A stretch of DNA of 64,000 bases from Diplodia intermedia (lineage: Eukaryota > Ascomycota > Dothideomycetes > Botryosphaeriales > Botryosphaeriaceae), in assembly GCA_021495925.1 (NCBI GenBank), contig JAKEKT010000008.1, forward strand, positions 310,001 through 374,000, written 5' to 3'. Below the pieces are notes generated by a model. It searched no databases. It saw only the letters and a list, made by a program, of their open reading frames with translations, and was not told the origin of the DNA. This document shows, in pieces, positions 35,702 through 47,488 of the stretch. The number at the start of each line of letters is the position of its first letter. The stretch's first letter is position 1. The position numbers were made by a program, and so were the translations under genes.

Positions 35702-36970
35702 CTACCCTCCCCAACCGGCCGCCCACGCAGCGGCCTCCTCAACACTGACAGCCCTCTCCTCCACACACCCCGCAAACAACTCCGGCGCCCTCTCCACCAG
35801 CAAGCTCGCCAGCAGGTGCTTGCACACCGGCGGCACGCGGCCCCCCTCTCCGCCACCCCTCCTCAGCCCACCAAAGCCAAACCTTTCCCAAACGTCTCCG
35901 CCTCCATCCCCAACTCCTGCATCCTCGCCTAATCCTCCTCCCCCTCCTCCCCCAGACGTGCCCGCAGCATCTCGATCCGCCTCAAGTTCCCCGTCCTTTT
36001 CTTCCCCGAGCACCACGGCATCCTCCGCATCCCCTGCCTTCGCCCCTTCATCCGTAACCGCAGCAGGAGGAGGAGGAGTGGGACTCGGCTCCGCCAAGTT
36101 CGCCGGAAACGCCGCGAACGCGAACGCGGGGCACGAGCAGTTCCACGCCGCGAGCCGAACCTCGTAGTGGTTACCGGCCGCGGAAGAAGAAGATGACGCC
36201 GACGCCGACGCATCATCATCCCCGTCACCGATCAGATCGTGGCACGATCGGTGGTGGCGGTACTGGTGATACTGCTGGTGCTGCTGTTGGGCGGAGCGGA
36301 CGTAGTACAGGGGTAATGCTGGTGGTGGTGGTGGTGGTGGTGGTCGTCGTCGTCCTGTTCGCTGCTCGGCGCTTCGCCGTCGTGGTTGGCGATGATGCCC
36401 GGGGGCGTGCGAGGAAGGAGCTGCCGCTGCCGCTGCCGCTGCCGATGCTGGGCGAGCGGGGTCGTCTTCCCGGTTGTCGTTGTCCGCTTCAGAGGGGCCA
36501 ATGGTTTCCGCCGGCGCCGCTTCCGCCGCCGCTGCTTCACATCCACCAGTAGTAGCAGTAGTAGTAGTATCAACAGCAGCAGCAGCAGCAGCAGAAGCAG
36601 ATTGCAGCCTCTCGCCGCTCCCCACGAGAAACCGCGTCACCAGCCCTCGGTCGAGCAAGTCCAGCGCCGGGAGCAGCTCGTTCGGGAACAGGACGTGCAA
36701 CGTGAGAAAGACATTTCGAGCGTTGCCCTGTAGGCCGCGCAAAGGGTTGGCGTTCGTCGATGATGCCGCAGCGGCGATTGGCGCCGCACGCGCGGCGGTT
36801 CCGTCATCTGTTCGCCCGGCATCGCGAGTGGCAGTTGCAGGTTGTCCCGGAAGCGAGCCGAGCAGGTCCGTCAGGAAGTTTCGTGGGGTGGGCAGGTGTG
36901 GTGGTGGTGGTCTTGGCTGTTGCTGTTCGCGTTGGATTTTCTGCATGATTGCTTCGGCGTCGTGAGACAT
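35702..36970 (-). CDS. SWIM zinc-finger protein with Sws1/Shu2-type signature
   Basis: This is a single open frame of 422 residues from the ATG at 36970. The frame is open further upstream but offers no earlier ATG. The zinc finger reads CSC (in RLAAWNCSCPAFAFAAFP) and later CKHLLA (in PPVCKHLLASLLVER). The CxC...CxHxxA pattern is the signature used for Sws1/Shu2 proteins, which help Rad51 paralogues in homologous recombination. An N-terminal helical region (NVFLTLHVLFPNELLPALDLLDRGLV) also fits these fungal proteins. The rest is low complexity: runs of Ala, Ser, Pro, Gly, Gln/His and acidic residues, partly from trinucleotide repeats around 36.30-36.60 kb. Orthology to Sws1 is likely but unproven. 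An unrecognised intron inside the repeat-rich middle is possible. Confidence 0.7.
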   Translation of the reverse strand: MSHDAEAIMQKIQREQQQPRPPPPHLPTPRNFLTDLLGSLPGQPATATRDAGRTDDGTAARAAPIAAAASSTNANPLRGLQGNARNVFLTLHVLFPNELLPALDLLDRGLVTRFLVGSGERLQSASAAAAAAVDTTTTATTGGCEAAAAEAAPAETIGPSEADNDNREDDPARPASAAAAAAAAPSSHAPGHHRQPRRRSAEQRTGRRRPPPPPPPPALPLYYVRSAQQQHQQYHQYRHHRSCHDLIGDGDDDASASASSSSSAAGNHYEVRLAAWNCSCPAFAFAAFPANLAEPSPTPPPPAAVTDEGAKAGDAEDAVVLGEEKDGELEADRDAAGTSGGGGGGGLGEDAGVGDGGGDVWERFGFGGLRRGGGEGGRVPPVCKHLLASLLVERAPELFAGCVEERAVSVEEAAAWAAGWGG

Positions 36971-37522
36971 TATGGCGGGGGTGGCGGCATGATGGGGTGA
37001 GATTGTGTGGCTACGGCGGTGGATCGTTGCTGCGTTACGGGTTTCATGATGATGTGGGGTTGGGGATAGAAGCGCGTTTGGTGTGGTGAGACGGTTTTCT
37101 GGCACGATGGCACGTGACTCGCCTATCTCTGTTTGACGGATTAGGCATGTACGCTTCAGACCTCACTTGTTTGATGTCTCCATGGCAGATTTGAACGTAT
37201 GTCTAGGCCTCGGCGAGACTACAGATTTCCTCCCGTTCACAGTACCATACAACCGTACAAAGGCATGCCTAGCTCACACATGGTTGCGAATCGCGGCGCA
37301 AGAGTATTCGAGGCAAGTGGGCTTTCTAGAGTCCGAGTCGATGCCCGTTTTGAATTGCATAGGCTTGTAGCGTAGAAGCTCGGCAAGATCAGGTGCGACT
37401 TCTACAAAAGCATGTTCCATGCTCACATATTTGCTGAGGACGGAGGCTGGAAGCTCTAGAGATCACGACAGCCGCGCCATTTGATGCAATCAACAGCCCG
37501 TATGTCGTGTGACTAAATGGAC
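36971..37522. other. Intergenic region between the SWIM gene and enolase-phosphatase
   Basis: This is the promoter and leader of the SWIM-protein gene and the 3' flank of the enolase-phosphatase gene, both minus strand. No gene was seen. Confidence 0.5.
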
Positions 37523-40150
37523 TCAGGCCTTTTCCGAAAGCGGAATGTCCTTGAAGCTCGTGTGGACGGTAAAAGCCTCGCGATCATCGTCCGACAGCGG
37601 CTCATTCCCGGGACGGTCAATGACCAAGGACTTCATGCCGGCCTCGAGAGCGGCCTTAACCTCTGTATGGTGTGGAGCGGTTAGTTTTCCTATTCGCCCC
37701 AACCGGATACGAACACACACCTTTCACGTTGTCACTGAGGAAGAGGATCTCATTGCACGGCCTCGCCAGCGCCCCCGCGATCTTCTCGTAGCTAGCGGCT
37801 TCCTGTTTGGGGCCAGCGTTCTGCGTGTCGAAGTAGTCGACGATCATGTCGTTGACATCCTCACCGAGATAAGGACGGTGGACCTCGTGCTTCCTCTGCT
37901 GGACGCCGGGAAGCCTTGCCGGCGAGTCGACTAGCGCCTCGGTGGCCTTGGGCTTCTTGGACGGAGGCGCCTCAACGCTTTCCTCGGCGGCCGGCTTGGG
38001 TTCCTCGCTGTCCGGCTTGCGCTTCTTGTCTGAGCTCTCGGCCACGTCCTCGGTGGAAGTGCCATCAGCGGTGCCGACGTGGCCGAACAGCAACTTCTGT
38101 GCAGGCACGCTGCCGGAGGAGAAGATGGCGATCTGCTTGCCCTTGGCGCGCCAGGCGCGGAGCTCAGGCAAGACGTCAGGGTACAGTGGCGCGACGAAGG
38201 CGCCGGTGTTCCAACCGTTCTTCCAGAGATAGCCTGCAGACCATTACCGCGTGAGCTGTCCGATCCACTTGCGGTCGTTTCCTGGGCTGCCGATCTGTGC
38301 GTGGGTGCGGGGGATACGCTGATGGCATGCCCAAACGGGGGGCACGAAGGAAACGGACCGATGTCGCAGCCGCCGCTAGCCCGCTTTCTCAGGCGGGCTG
38401 CCACGTATCCGCTGTATGCGCGTGTGACGGCATCGGGTGGTGACCGAGTTACGTACCTTGCAACTTCTTCAGATACGGGACCTTGGAGTCCTGTTCCATG
38501 AGATTGATCGCATACTCGGAGAATGTTTTGGCCGACTTCTGCGCGATCTCAGGGAAGGCCTCCACGTAGCCCTTGAACTCGGCGTCGTCCCACTTGGCCG
38601 TCGCCGTCTCAGGGAGGACCTCGATTGCGTAGGGAAACTGCTCGATCGCGTAAGCGCCATGTCAAAGCAAACATGTTATCATAGCTCGTGCAACAAATCT
38701 CTCCCACCTGCCGTGCACCGAGTAGCGAGCTGTTTTCTCGAGCCTGGGAACGATCCCGACGGGCGCGCGCATCCACGGCGACCGGTGAGCTCCACCTGCT
38801 CCGCAATATCTGTGCAACGATGGCGGCCATCCACGGCCATCGCTAACGGAATGAGAAATGAACGGCCGGGGCCCTTTGCCTGGCATTGATGCCGTGACGT
38901 CTCGCATCTCGGTGCACGGCTGGATGATTAGGAGATGGGCATTGAAAGCGGAGAAATTGCCAGCGACATCATTGGCCGGTGGGGTAAGGGGGGATGAAGT
39001 CCGTTGTGAAGCGACATGTGCGCCACGGCATTGATAGCTCTCGTCTCCAACCCATCCGCCGCCGGCAGAGACCGAAAGTCCGACGGAATAATGTTGAGGG
39101 CACGAGCCGCTTCAACAAGGGGCAAGCGTCGTCGACGATATCAGCTCTGACCGTCTTCCTCTTGGCATTGCTTGATTGAAGCAAGGACCGAACCGCAACG
39201 AAGGTCGTGCTCGATATGCAATGCAATGCAATGCAAGCATAGGAAGAGATGAAGCACCCAGGTGGAGCAACAAAACGGACAAACCCATCCCGCTCCGCTA
39301 CGTGTGCTTGCTTCAACACCTCGGGAACCGACTCCGTGGCACGGGAAAGCGAGCCTTGGCCATCGGGGAAGCTAACTCGCTCAGGCCTGGCCCTGCTGCC
39401 CTTGTCGACCTTGATTCAGTTGAAGGATCTCTGGCTGGCTTGAGCAAGCCGAGACGAAACAGATCTGAGAAGTCGCCATCGTCAAACGCGCGTTTCGCAC
39501 CTCATGGCGAATCAACCCGCAACGCGCGGCTGACCTCAAGGTGGAGCTCTGTTACACTTCGTCTTTCCGCTCGCGGAGGTCGGTTCCCAAAGCACTGCAA
39601 CAAGAGCGGTGGACATGCGCGGATGAGAATGTGATCCGTCTTTGTCTGGGGCACGCCTCCGGTTGCCCACGTGTTGCAATTGTTTGAGAGCGCCGGTGGC
39701 GCCGGACGAGCCTCGCGCCATGCAGCGGTGTGAGATTTTGCCGGAAGAGGCGTGTAAAGGTGGTGTGCTGAACATGCTCGCGGACACTTGGCTTCTTGCA
39801 CGCGGGTAGGAAAAGAAAAATGGAAGGTTCCGGACGAGAAGAAAGAGACGGTTGAGATGCGGAGCAGCAAGGAGAAAAAAGCTTACCAGGACTTCCCTGA
39901 CGAATGAGATGGAGCAGACGGTGCCCTCTACAGCAACCCGGGTCAGCAGCTATCGCGAAGACGAACAGCACTCAATGCAAGCAGGGCGGTTGAGCCGCAC
40001 ACGGCAGGCGCTTGCAGTAGTCGAGGGTTGGAGTGCCGACAGTCGGTGAGGCAGCCGAAGTCGGGCGACGCAGAAAATTTTTGTTGCTGAGACAAAGAAC
40101 ATACCGATGTCGAGCAGGACGGTGGTGACGCGCTGCAGGTCGTCCGCCAT
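37523..40150 (-). CDS. utr4: Enolase-phosphatase E1 (methionine salvage)
   Basis: Five exons (40150-40105, 39927-39887, 38637-38457, 38233-37721 and 37662-37523) encode 306 residues in phase. The enzyme is a HAD phosphatase that enolises and dephosphorylates 2,3-diketo-5-methylthiopentyl-1-phosphate in the methionine salvage pathway, in cytosol and nucleus. HAD motifs are visible: LLDIEGTVCSISFV (motif I, split by intron 1), FSSGS (motif II) and ILFLSDN (motif IV). Intron 2 (39886-38638) is about 1.25 kb, over ten times its neighbours. Family proteins are usually ~230-260 residues. The excess comes from a charged insert at about residues 144-214 with KKRKP and SKKPK basic clusters that look like nuclear localisation signals. 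Confidence 0.9.
39216..39235. repeat. ATGCA tandem repeat, four copies
   Basis: Four direct copies of ATGCA lie inside the long second intron of the enolase-phosphatase gene. It is a minor microsatellite. Confidence 0.9.
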
Positions 40151-43100
40151 GATGGAACAAAGATGTAGCTAGTCAATTGAGGCGAGAGGATCCTCCGGAA
40201 CCAACCGAGCACTGGCTGGGTGAAGGTAGTGGGCTGCTTCTATGGAGCCTCAGAAACTCGAATCGACTCCACACCAGCGATCTACGCGACAGCGCCCGCA
40301 GACCCTCTGCGGGCCGACACGAGGCCGATCCGCAATCGGCTGCTCCACGCTCCACGCTCCACGAGCTGCATTGCTGTGGCTGAACCCGAGCGTACTCGAG
40401 AGGCCCCGCTACTGCACAGGTGGCCGGCAGTCACAGATAGCGTTGGTGGCAGACAAAGTCGGTGTACCGCGCCAGGTCGGCTCCCGCGCATCACCCGCAG
40501 CAGTTATACCAACGTAGATGTGCACTGAGCAACGAGTCCTGGCCGCGGCTCATTGGCCTGCTGCTTGGGCCCAGAACGGCGTCCGCATGCACCCGTCTGC
40601 ATTAGCCGGCTCGCGCGGTGGCGAGACATTGGCGGCATAAGCGGCGCGCTTGTGCCTGCGTCCAGCGAACGGCAGCGCACGCAGCCCAGGCCAAGCCGAC
40701 CTGGGGAAGCAGATGCGTCGCATGCCTGCACCCACGCCTGCGCGAGCTTCATTCCTCTGGCTTGGGCTGACCGACTTTTGGCCGTGCAGAAAACGGCAAC
40801 GCGCGCTTTCCACAGCGGCCACGGCCGAGATTAATCGCTGCGTGTGTGCGCGGGAGCTTGTTGATGGCCGGCGCACGTCTCCACATCCCGCAGCGCGCTT
40901 CCCGGGCAGACGCCTTCGGGAGGCACGACTCATGGAGCTCTGACGCTATCGCAGCGTGTGCAGCTCAAGGCCGGAGATGGCACTCGAGCTCTTGTCTCCT
41001 GTTGGGGGCTGCTGGCTGCAAGCGAGCCGTTCGCCAGCGGTTGATCAAACAGAACGCTGACGCGCGGGGCGGCACAGCAGGCGCTCGCGAGAAGCGCAGC
41101 GGGCGGGTGCATGTCGAGCAGCAATTGCCGCGACGGCCGTGGTCGCCTGAGGCCCGCCGACCACTCGAGACCGCGCCGGCCAGCGTTGTTGTGCGACATG
41201 TGCCACACGGCGCCATTGGGGCGGCGTGGGTACGAGAGAAGAGTGCGCCGGCGATGGCATGACCGCCAGGGACGTCGTCACCGAGACAAAGGTGGGCGCG
41301 TCTGACGTCGATCACGGCGCTTTGCAGGCTCGCGGGACCCTTCAGCAGTTATTTTGGGTGGAGCCATCGGGACATCGTTATTTACGGCCAAGGCAAGGAG
41401 CAGACGGGCGAGGGCGTTTCATCAGCAGGGGTGTGCCCTCTGTCAGTTTCAGGGCGCGCCGGACAGCGACTTGTGCGAAAGCGGGGAGGGCAGAGGGCAG
41501 CTGCCCAGTGCCAGCGGCGGCACACGTAATGCGCTCGCGCCGGCAACAAAGCAGGCCGGCGCGCGTTGCCATGGCGGCCGAGCGACGAAGGGCTGCTGGG
41601 CGCGCGTGGAATCGGATCGAACCAGTTCGCCACCCAAGCCTGCGAGGGTGGGCGGCCACACGGCCGGGCGCGCCGGCTGTTGGCTGGATGCGAGCAAGGG
41701 CCGCGCTTTCCTTGCGCTAGAGATGCCACGTTCGCGTGACGGCAAACCCTGGATGCGCTTTCCCCAAAGCGACCGCGCTGGGGGCGGCCGGGGGGTCCCG
41801 GCGCAGCGGCCAATCGAGGCCGAGCGCGCGCGTTGCGGATGGCTGTGCCCTGTATTAACGCTTCGGTCGTCCCTACAACAGCCAGCCCTCTCCTATCTGC
41901 CTCGTCCCCAGACTCCAGCCCGCCTCGCCATGTCCTAACCTCTCGAGCCAAGCTTCGCTCACGTCGTTGCATCCCGCCAAACGCTGCAGCATTCCTCTCT
42001 CTCCGCCCGTTGCCCCCTGCGACTCGCACCTCGCACCTCGTTCCATCCTCTCCGCGCCTGCCTGCCGCCGGCCTGCAACACGCTGCTGCACCAGCCTCGA
42101 CGAGTGACCACCACACCACACGGCTCTTCTCTCGCCCGCTCCCCCAAGTCCTCTTTCGCCCGCCCGACCTCAACACCATCTCCCGTCGTCTCCACCCCGA
42201 GTGACTCATTGCATTGGGCACTGCCGCCTTCCGGACCCACGACCGACTCATACCGAGCTTTGACCTCCTGCCTCGCGTCATCGCAACCGGATGCTCTGAG
42301 CCACGCCGACGACAATCCAGCCGTTCATCACATCATCCCCGCCACCGCATCACCCTTTAAGCTTCCAGAGTCCACCCTTTGATGGTACACGCGATCAAAG
42401 AACACTCGACAGCCACACAAGCCGCCTCAGGCAGCATCGTCGTCCCGTCGATCCCGCTGCTCTCAGCCCTACCCCGAGACCTGGCTCTCGTCTCGACCAC
42501 CTCCGCCGACAGACACCGCACTCCCTGGTCAAACTTGAGTGTTGGGTAGATCCTCGGGTCTTTCCCTACGTGTCACGACTCCTTCTCTTCTTCCCTCACG
42601 CAGCGAGCTCTTGCGATCCCTTCAGCTTACACAATCGGTTCCGGCCTCGGCTCCCGACATCTATCCAACAACGGCCTCGACCTTCCGCGGCCACCGAAGA
42701 CCCCAACCGATACTTTTCCTACACTCGTTGATTCGGGTTACACCGTACTCTGATCTAATCTCTCAAATGCCAACAACCACACTCCTTCCATTTCCTTGCC
42801 TCTAAACCTCCCGCGGTTCCCCACCCACTCGACTCGACCTCTCCTCCTCTGTGCATATTCCGATTACGACACTATACCACCTGAGCGACACGGTGTTTTT
42901 GCTTTCAAGCGCCTTACGACACTTACAACTGTTACTGCAAAAAAAAGTCTCCCGACTCTTCAGACTTTCCTATCTTCCATTATCTATTCTGTATCATTCT
43001 TACCAGGTCCATTTCGCTTTCGCACTAAAAGCACCATAGATTTGGCTTTTCTTGCTTCAGGAGCGGATTGTCGGCTTGTTCTTTTACGACGACTCGGTTC

Positions 43101-43173
43101 TTCTTGACGGCGCCTTTTCATTCTTCCGACGCCGGTTTCTTCCAAACTCCTCGTCCTAATACCCTTTTTGGCA
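40151..43173. other. Long divergent intergenic region with pyrimidine-rich leader
   Basis: This is 3 kb between the divergent enolase-phosphatase and kinase genes. The part 40.2-41.8 kb is GC-rich with many overlapping Arg-rich frames on both strands, none convincing. From about 41.83 kb to the kinase start the plus strand is strongly C/T-rich, as expected for a long 5' leader, and it contains several small upstream frames. A TGACTCA element occurs at 42202-42208. Confidence 0.5.
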
Positions 43174-43604
43174 ATGGAGTGTATGCGCACCCAGTTCAAG
43201 GATGGCGCAGTTCTCGATGGCCGCTTCGAGACCCTCTCCGCTCTCAACCATGGCTCCTTCGGCATGGTCTTCATGGCCAAGGACCTCCGTACCGGAGAGA
43301 ACGTTGCAGTCAAGTGCTTGACCAAGACCTCAGATGCCAATGGATGCCCGGTGGCCTTTGCGGTTGACGATCGCTCCGAGGAGCTTAGCATTCACCGCAG
43401 TCTCAGCTCGCACCCGAACATCGTTAACCTCATCCATACTTTTGAGACTGAGCACCATGTCTACCTTGTTCTTGAGCTCTGCCCGAACGGTGACCTGTAC
43501 GAGGCCATTCGCCTCGGCCGCGGCCCCTTGGAGACGGAGCATGTTCGCGATTTCATGCTCCAGCTGATCTCCGCTGTCGAATTCATGCACTCCAAGAACA
43601 TCTA

Positions 43605-43637
<33 letters not shown>

Positions 43638-45168
43638 CACCCAGGACGGCAACATGAAGCTTGGCGATTTCGGCCTCGCGACCACCGACGAATGGTCCTA
43701 CGAGTCCGCTGTCGGCAGTGACCGCTACATGGCTCCCGAGCAGTACGACTGCGGAACCAACGGTTACTCCCCTGCCAAGGCTGATATCTGGGCGGTTGGC
43801 ATTTGCTTGCTCAACGTTCTGTTCTCTCGCAACCCTTTCGCTACCCCTACAGCTTCGGACCCTCTGTTCCGCGATTTTGCCAGCGACCGCGAGTCCCTCT
43901 TCGATGTCTTCCCCAACATGTCTCAGGACACCTTTGAGATTCTGATTCACTGCCTTGCCATCGACCCTGAGAACCGTTCGCTTAGCGCTGTCCGCGAGGC
44001 TCTCGACCGCGTCATCTCTTTCACCACCGACGACGAGTCGCTCGACGAGTTCTGCAACGAGGACTGCGATGTCATTGGAGCCACAGCCAACCGCGAGCCC
44101 CTTCGCACCCCTTCGGTCAGCACTGCCAACCTCAACCAGGAGGGTGCTTTCCCATGGGCCAGGGCTCTTGCAATGACGCCTCCTCAGCCCGTCCGCCAGC
44201 TTTCGACCATCCACGATGTCGACAGGTACTCCGAAGACATGTTCCCCGAGTCGGAGCGTACTAGTGGCGATTGGTGCTCGTTCAAGCCCGAACGTTCATC
44301 GGTCGTCTCCTTCGTCGACTCTGGCCTCGGCATCTCTCTGCAGTCCAATGAGGGCACCAAGCCTCGGCCCATCCAGAACAGCTCATCGAAGCCCTTGGCC
44401 ATCCCTGGCTCTATGCCTATGCGGCCTATGCCTAGCCTGGCGTCCGCCTTCGGAGCCAAGGCCGACATGGTGTCCAAGAGTTGGAGCGATCTTTGGGATG
44501 AGGAAGAGGAGGAGAACCTTGGAGGGTTTGAGTTCGACTTCCAGGACAAGCTGGGCTTCAAGGAGCGCGTTTGGAGCAACGAGACTGGCTCTGGCCGCAC
44601 TACCCCTCGCGCTGGCCTGACGGAGATGAAAGATCCTGCCAGCATCCACAACAGCAGGAACCGTAGCCCGCCATCGGCACCTCGCAGTGTCATTAGCGAG
44701 CAGACGGGCTTCATCTTCGAAGACATGCAGCACCCGTCGAGTGAGCACAAAGAGCAGCGCAAGCCTATTGTTGTCCAAGTGCAACACAAGCCGACCGCTG
44801 CGGATCAGACGGCTGCACCCCGCTATTCGCCGCCAAAGAAGCGCTCAGGCTTCGATATGACGGAGAAGTGGGCAGCGCTGGGCAATCGCAGGCGAGCTCA
44901 GCCACCAAGCCCGGAGAAGCCAAAGGGATCCCCCATGGCGTACTCTCTGGGATCCAAGCAACAGAAGGGCGACAAGACTTTGAATTGGAAGCGGGGTATG
45001 GGATTTGGACATCACAACTTTCATGGATTTGATTTCGGCGTTGCAAAGGGACATCATCAGGGACACCAGGAGTGGAGTTTGAGCAAAGACTGGCGCCACC
45101 ACGCAACGACTGGCGACGATATCGGCGATCTTGAGTGGGTTGGGGGTTGGAACGACCTCCACTTGTAG
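43174..45168 (+). CDS. Ser/Thr protein kinase, Ksp1/Ran1-like
   Basis: This is a single-exon gene of 664 residues. The first ATG of the frame is at 43174 (context GGCAATGG). The kinase domain covers about residues 15-290: glycine loop NHGSFGMV, VAVK lysine, catalytic loop HRDVKPEN, DFG, activation segment ending in YMAPEQY and subdomain IX DIWAVGICLLN. The wording around GSFGMVFMAKD and the long disordered C-terminus resemble fungal Ksp1/Ran1-related kinases, which act in nutrient (TORC1/PKA) signalling. The paralogue assignment is tentative. The tail (290-664) is Ser/Pro-rich with many SP/TP sites. It has an acidic LWDEEEEENLGGFEFDF patch and a distinctive end rich in Gly, His and Trp (RGMGFGHHNFHGFDFG). 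Confidence 0.85.
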
Positions 45169-47452
45169 TTCGGCTTTCCTCCATACGTGCATGAGGGCAG
45201 TAGTGCTTGGAGCTACAGCGTGCATGGTTAAGGAATACTAGGGGCTTGAACTCGTATCTTCGCATTGGTAGTAGGCCGTTGCGACAACTAGAATGCAAGA
45301 TTTACCCACTCAACAAAGTGTCTTGTGAATGATGCAAGACTGACGATGCCCTTGGGAGGGGGCCCTTGAAACCCCTACAATGGCAGCGGGGCCGGCAGGC
45401 AGGGTGGAGCCAAACTGGCGGCACTTCTCGAACGGGGCGAGAGCGTCTGCGTTCTTGCAGGGTCTGCCAACACGTTGCTCAGCTGCCACGGCTCCAATTG
45501 AAGCGTCTCGACTAGCCACTTCTCACTTGCCCAGCCCCATCCCTACCCTCAGCTGTTGGCATTGGCTGTATGGACCGAGCGAGACCAATCAAAGCTAACA
45601 GATAACAGACTTTCCTTCGGCGGCACCAAACGGTTTCTCGTAGCGCACTCCTTCGTTACCGCTGCTGTTGCACCTTCTCCCGCCCGCTCCAGCCACCTTG
45701 GAGCCGGCGTCGTCTTCGTCTCCATCGCCGTCGTTCCAGCTGCCCCCCACTCTGTCACCATTCTCCCGATGCTGCTCGCACAGAATGCTGGTAGTGTACC
45801 ACACAACTGCTCGATGATGATGTGATGGAAAGGGCGAGTAGGTAGGGCTGCTGCCGGTTCGGGTCGGAAGTGCATGGCATGGCTTGTTTCGAGATCTGCC
45901 CAACCTTGTCCTTGGTGATTGCGCAATAATGCATCCCTTTACACCGCTCTCGTGAGGCAGGTGGGGGGTTTGTTTGTTTGTTTGGGACGTGTGGAACTCA
46001 CATCAGCATAACTGACTCAGCCTTGCGGGGTGGGAGAAGGCTGGGCGTGCGAGCAGCCTGTCTCACCATCATCACTCTCTGTTTATTCTCCGCCTCTCCT
46101 CCTACCCGCCTGCCCGCCCCCTTCCCCGCTTTTTCTGGGTTCCTGTCTCGCCATCGCACGCATGACGCTGCATCCCTTGCGTGCGCGTACCTGGCAAATC
46201 AGGTAAGTAGCAGGCCAGGCCCGACCTCGACTAGGCTCTGAAGCCACCAGATTATCTCCTGTTGGTAACTCCGCGCGCGCCCCCAAGGGATCATTAGGCA
46301 AACAGATGGGCCCATTCCTTCGCTCGGCCCTATCCTTCAAGGTACGTACTGATGGTGGGGGTGTGTGCGATGAGGCGTCCCCTTCCGCGGCGGCTACGTT
46401 CAACCCCGATCCGAGCATTCCCTGTACCTCGTTTCGGTACCACGTCCTCTCCCGCGCTAACTTGGGAATGGGGAAGTCTCGGGGTCGCTCCCGCGGATCG
46501 GGGCGATGGAGGGGAGGGAGGGTGGGGTGGCCTTACTATCACACCAGTTCCCTGGGCTTGCTCTCTCTCCCACTAAGGCTGGAATGTGCCCTCCATCACT
46601 GGTTTGTCGTACGTGTGACCGCTTCCTGATTCGTCCTCGTCCGAATTCCCGACTATCCGGTTCTGCTTTCTCTCTCGCTCTTTCTCAGCTGAGCGAGAAA
46701 GCAAAGGAATGGATGAGCGCGGCTGGGGAATACGCAAGGCTGTTCGGCCGAACCTTGGGAACAGGGCCTCCGTGGGCTGGCGGCTAGCCTTCCGATGAGC
46801 GGTAGGCTAGGCGCATTACTCGTATCCTTACCGTCGTTTACTTCTGAACCGTTGATTCCTTCCACCACCAAGCGGCCCCGCGGCGCCCGCAGCCCGCGGC
46901 CGTCTTCCTCTGCCCCCCCACCCCGCGCTGATTTTCTGGGGTACGCTAGGGCGGTGGGTTGGTGGGTTGCGCAAAACGCCTCGGAACGCCCAAGAGAAAA
47001 AAGCACGGGGCGCAAAAAAAGCCGCTGCTGGCGGTCCAGCTAAACAAGCATCCAGGCTGAGCCCGTAGCTAGTGCTGGTGAAACCCGCCGCGTGGGGTAA
47101 GGCGGTTGCTACTAACGGCTTGAGAGGATTATTTCCCTCCGCGCCTGGTGCTGTAATTAGGTCGTTGGCTGAAAAGTTGTGGTGGCTTATATTGCTGCTG
47201 CTCAACCTCATCTTCTCCGTTGCCGTATTCCTTGGTTCTATAATCTGGAAGGCGGTTTGTTACAAAGCCCTTCCGTTTGCAGCGTTCAGACAACGAGCCC
47301 AGACTCGCTGTCCTCCATTGTTTCCATCGACCTCAATCTACACGACCACCTACCACAACATCGACGTCGGCGCATGATGGTGGAACCAATAATTGACCGG
47401 CAGTTGCCGACAGTTCGATAAGAGCCGTATCATCTGTTTCCCTGCTGGACGA

Positions 47453-47488
47453 CGGGCTGGGCTAGGTTGGGCTGGGCTGGGCTGGGCG
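47453..47488. repeat. GGGCT pentamer repeat
   Basis: The unit GGGCT (with one GGTTG variant) is repeated about seven times and is followed by a short CT run. It is in the gene-free gap between the kinase and the P450. Confidence 0.8.

Noticed and set aside
41382..42281. 299-codon minus-strand frame upstream of the kinase
   Set aside because: Arg-rich translation typical of antisense GC-rich DNA, no Met-centred start context and no domain. It overlaps the kinase leader.
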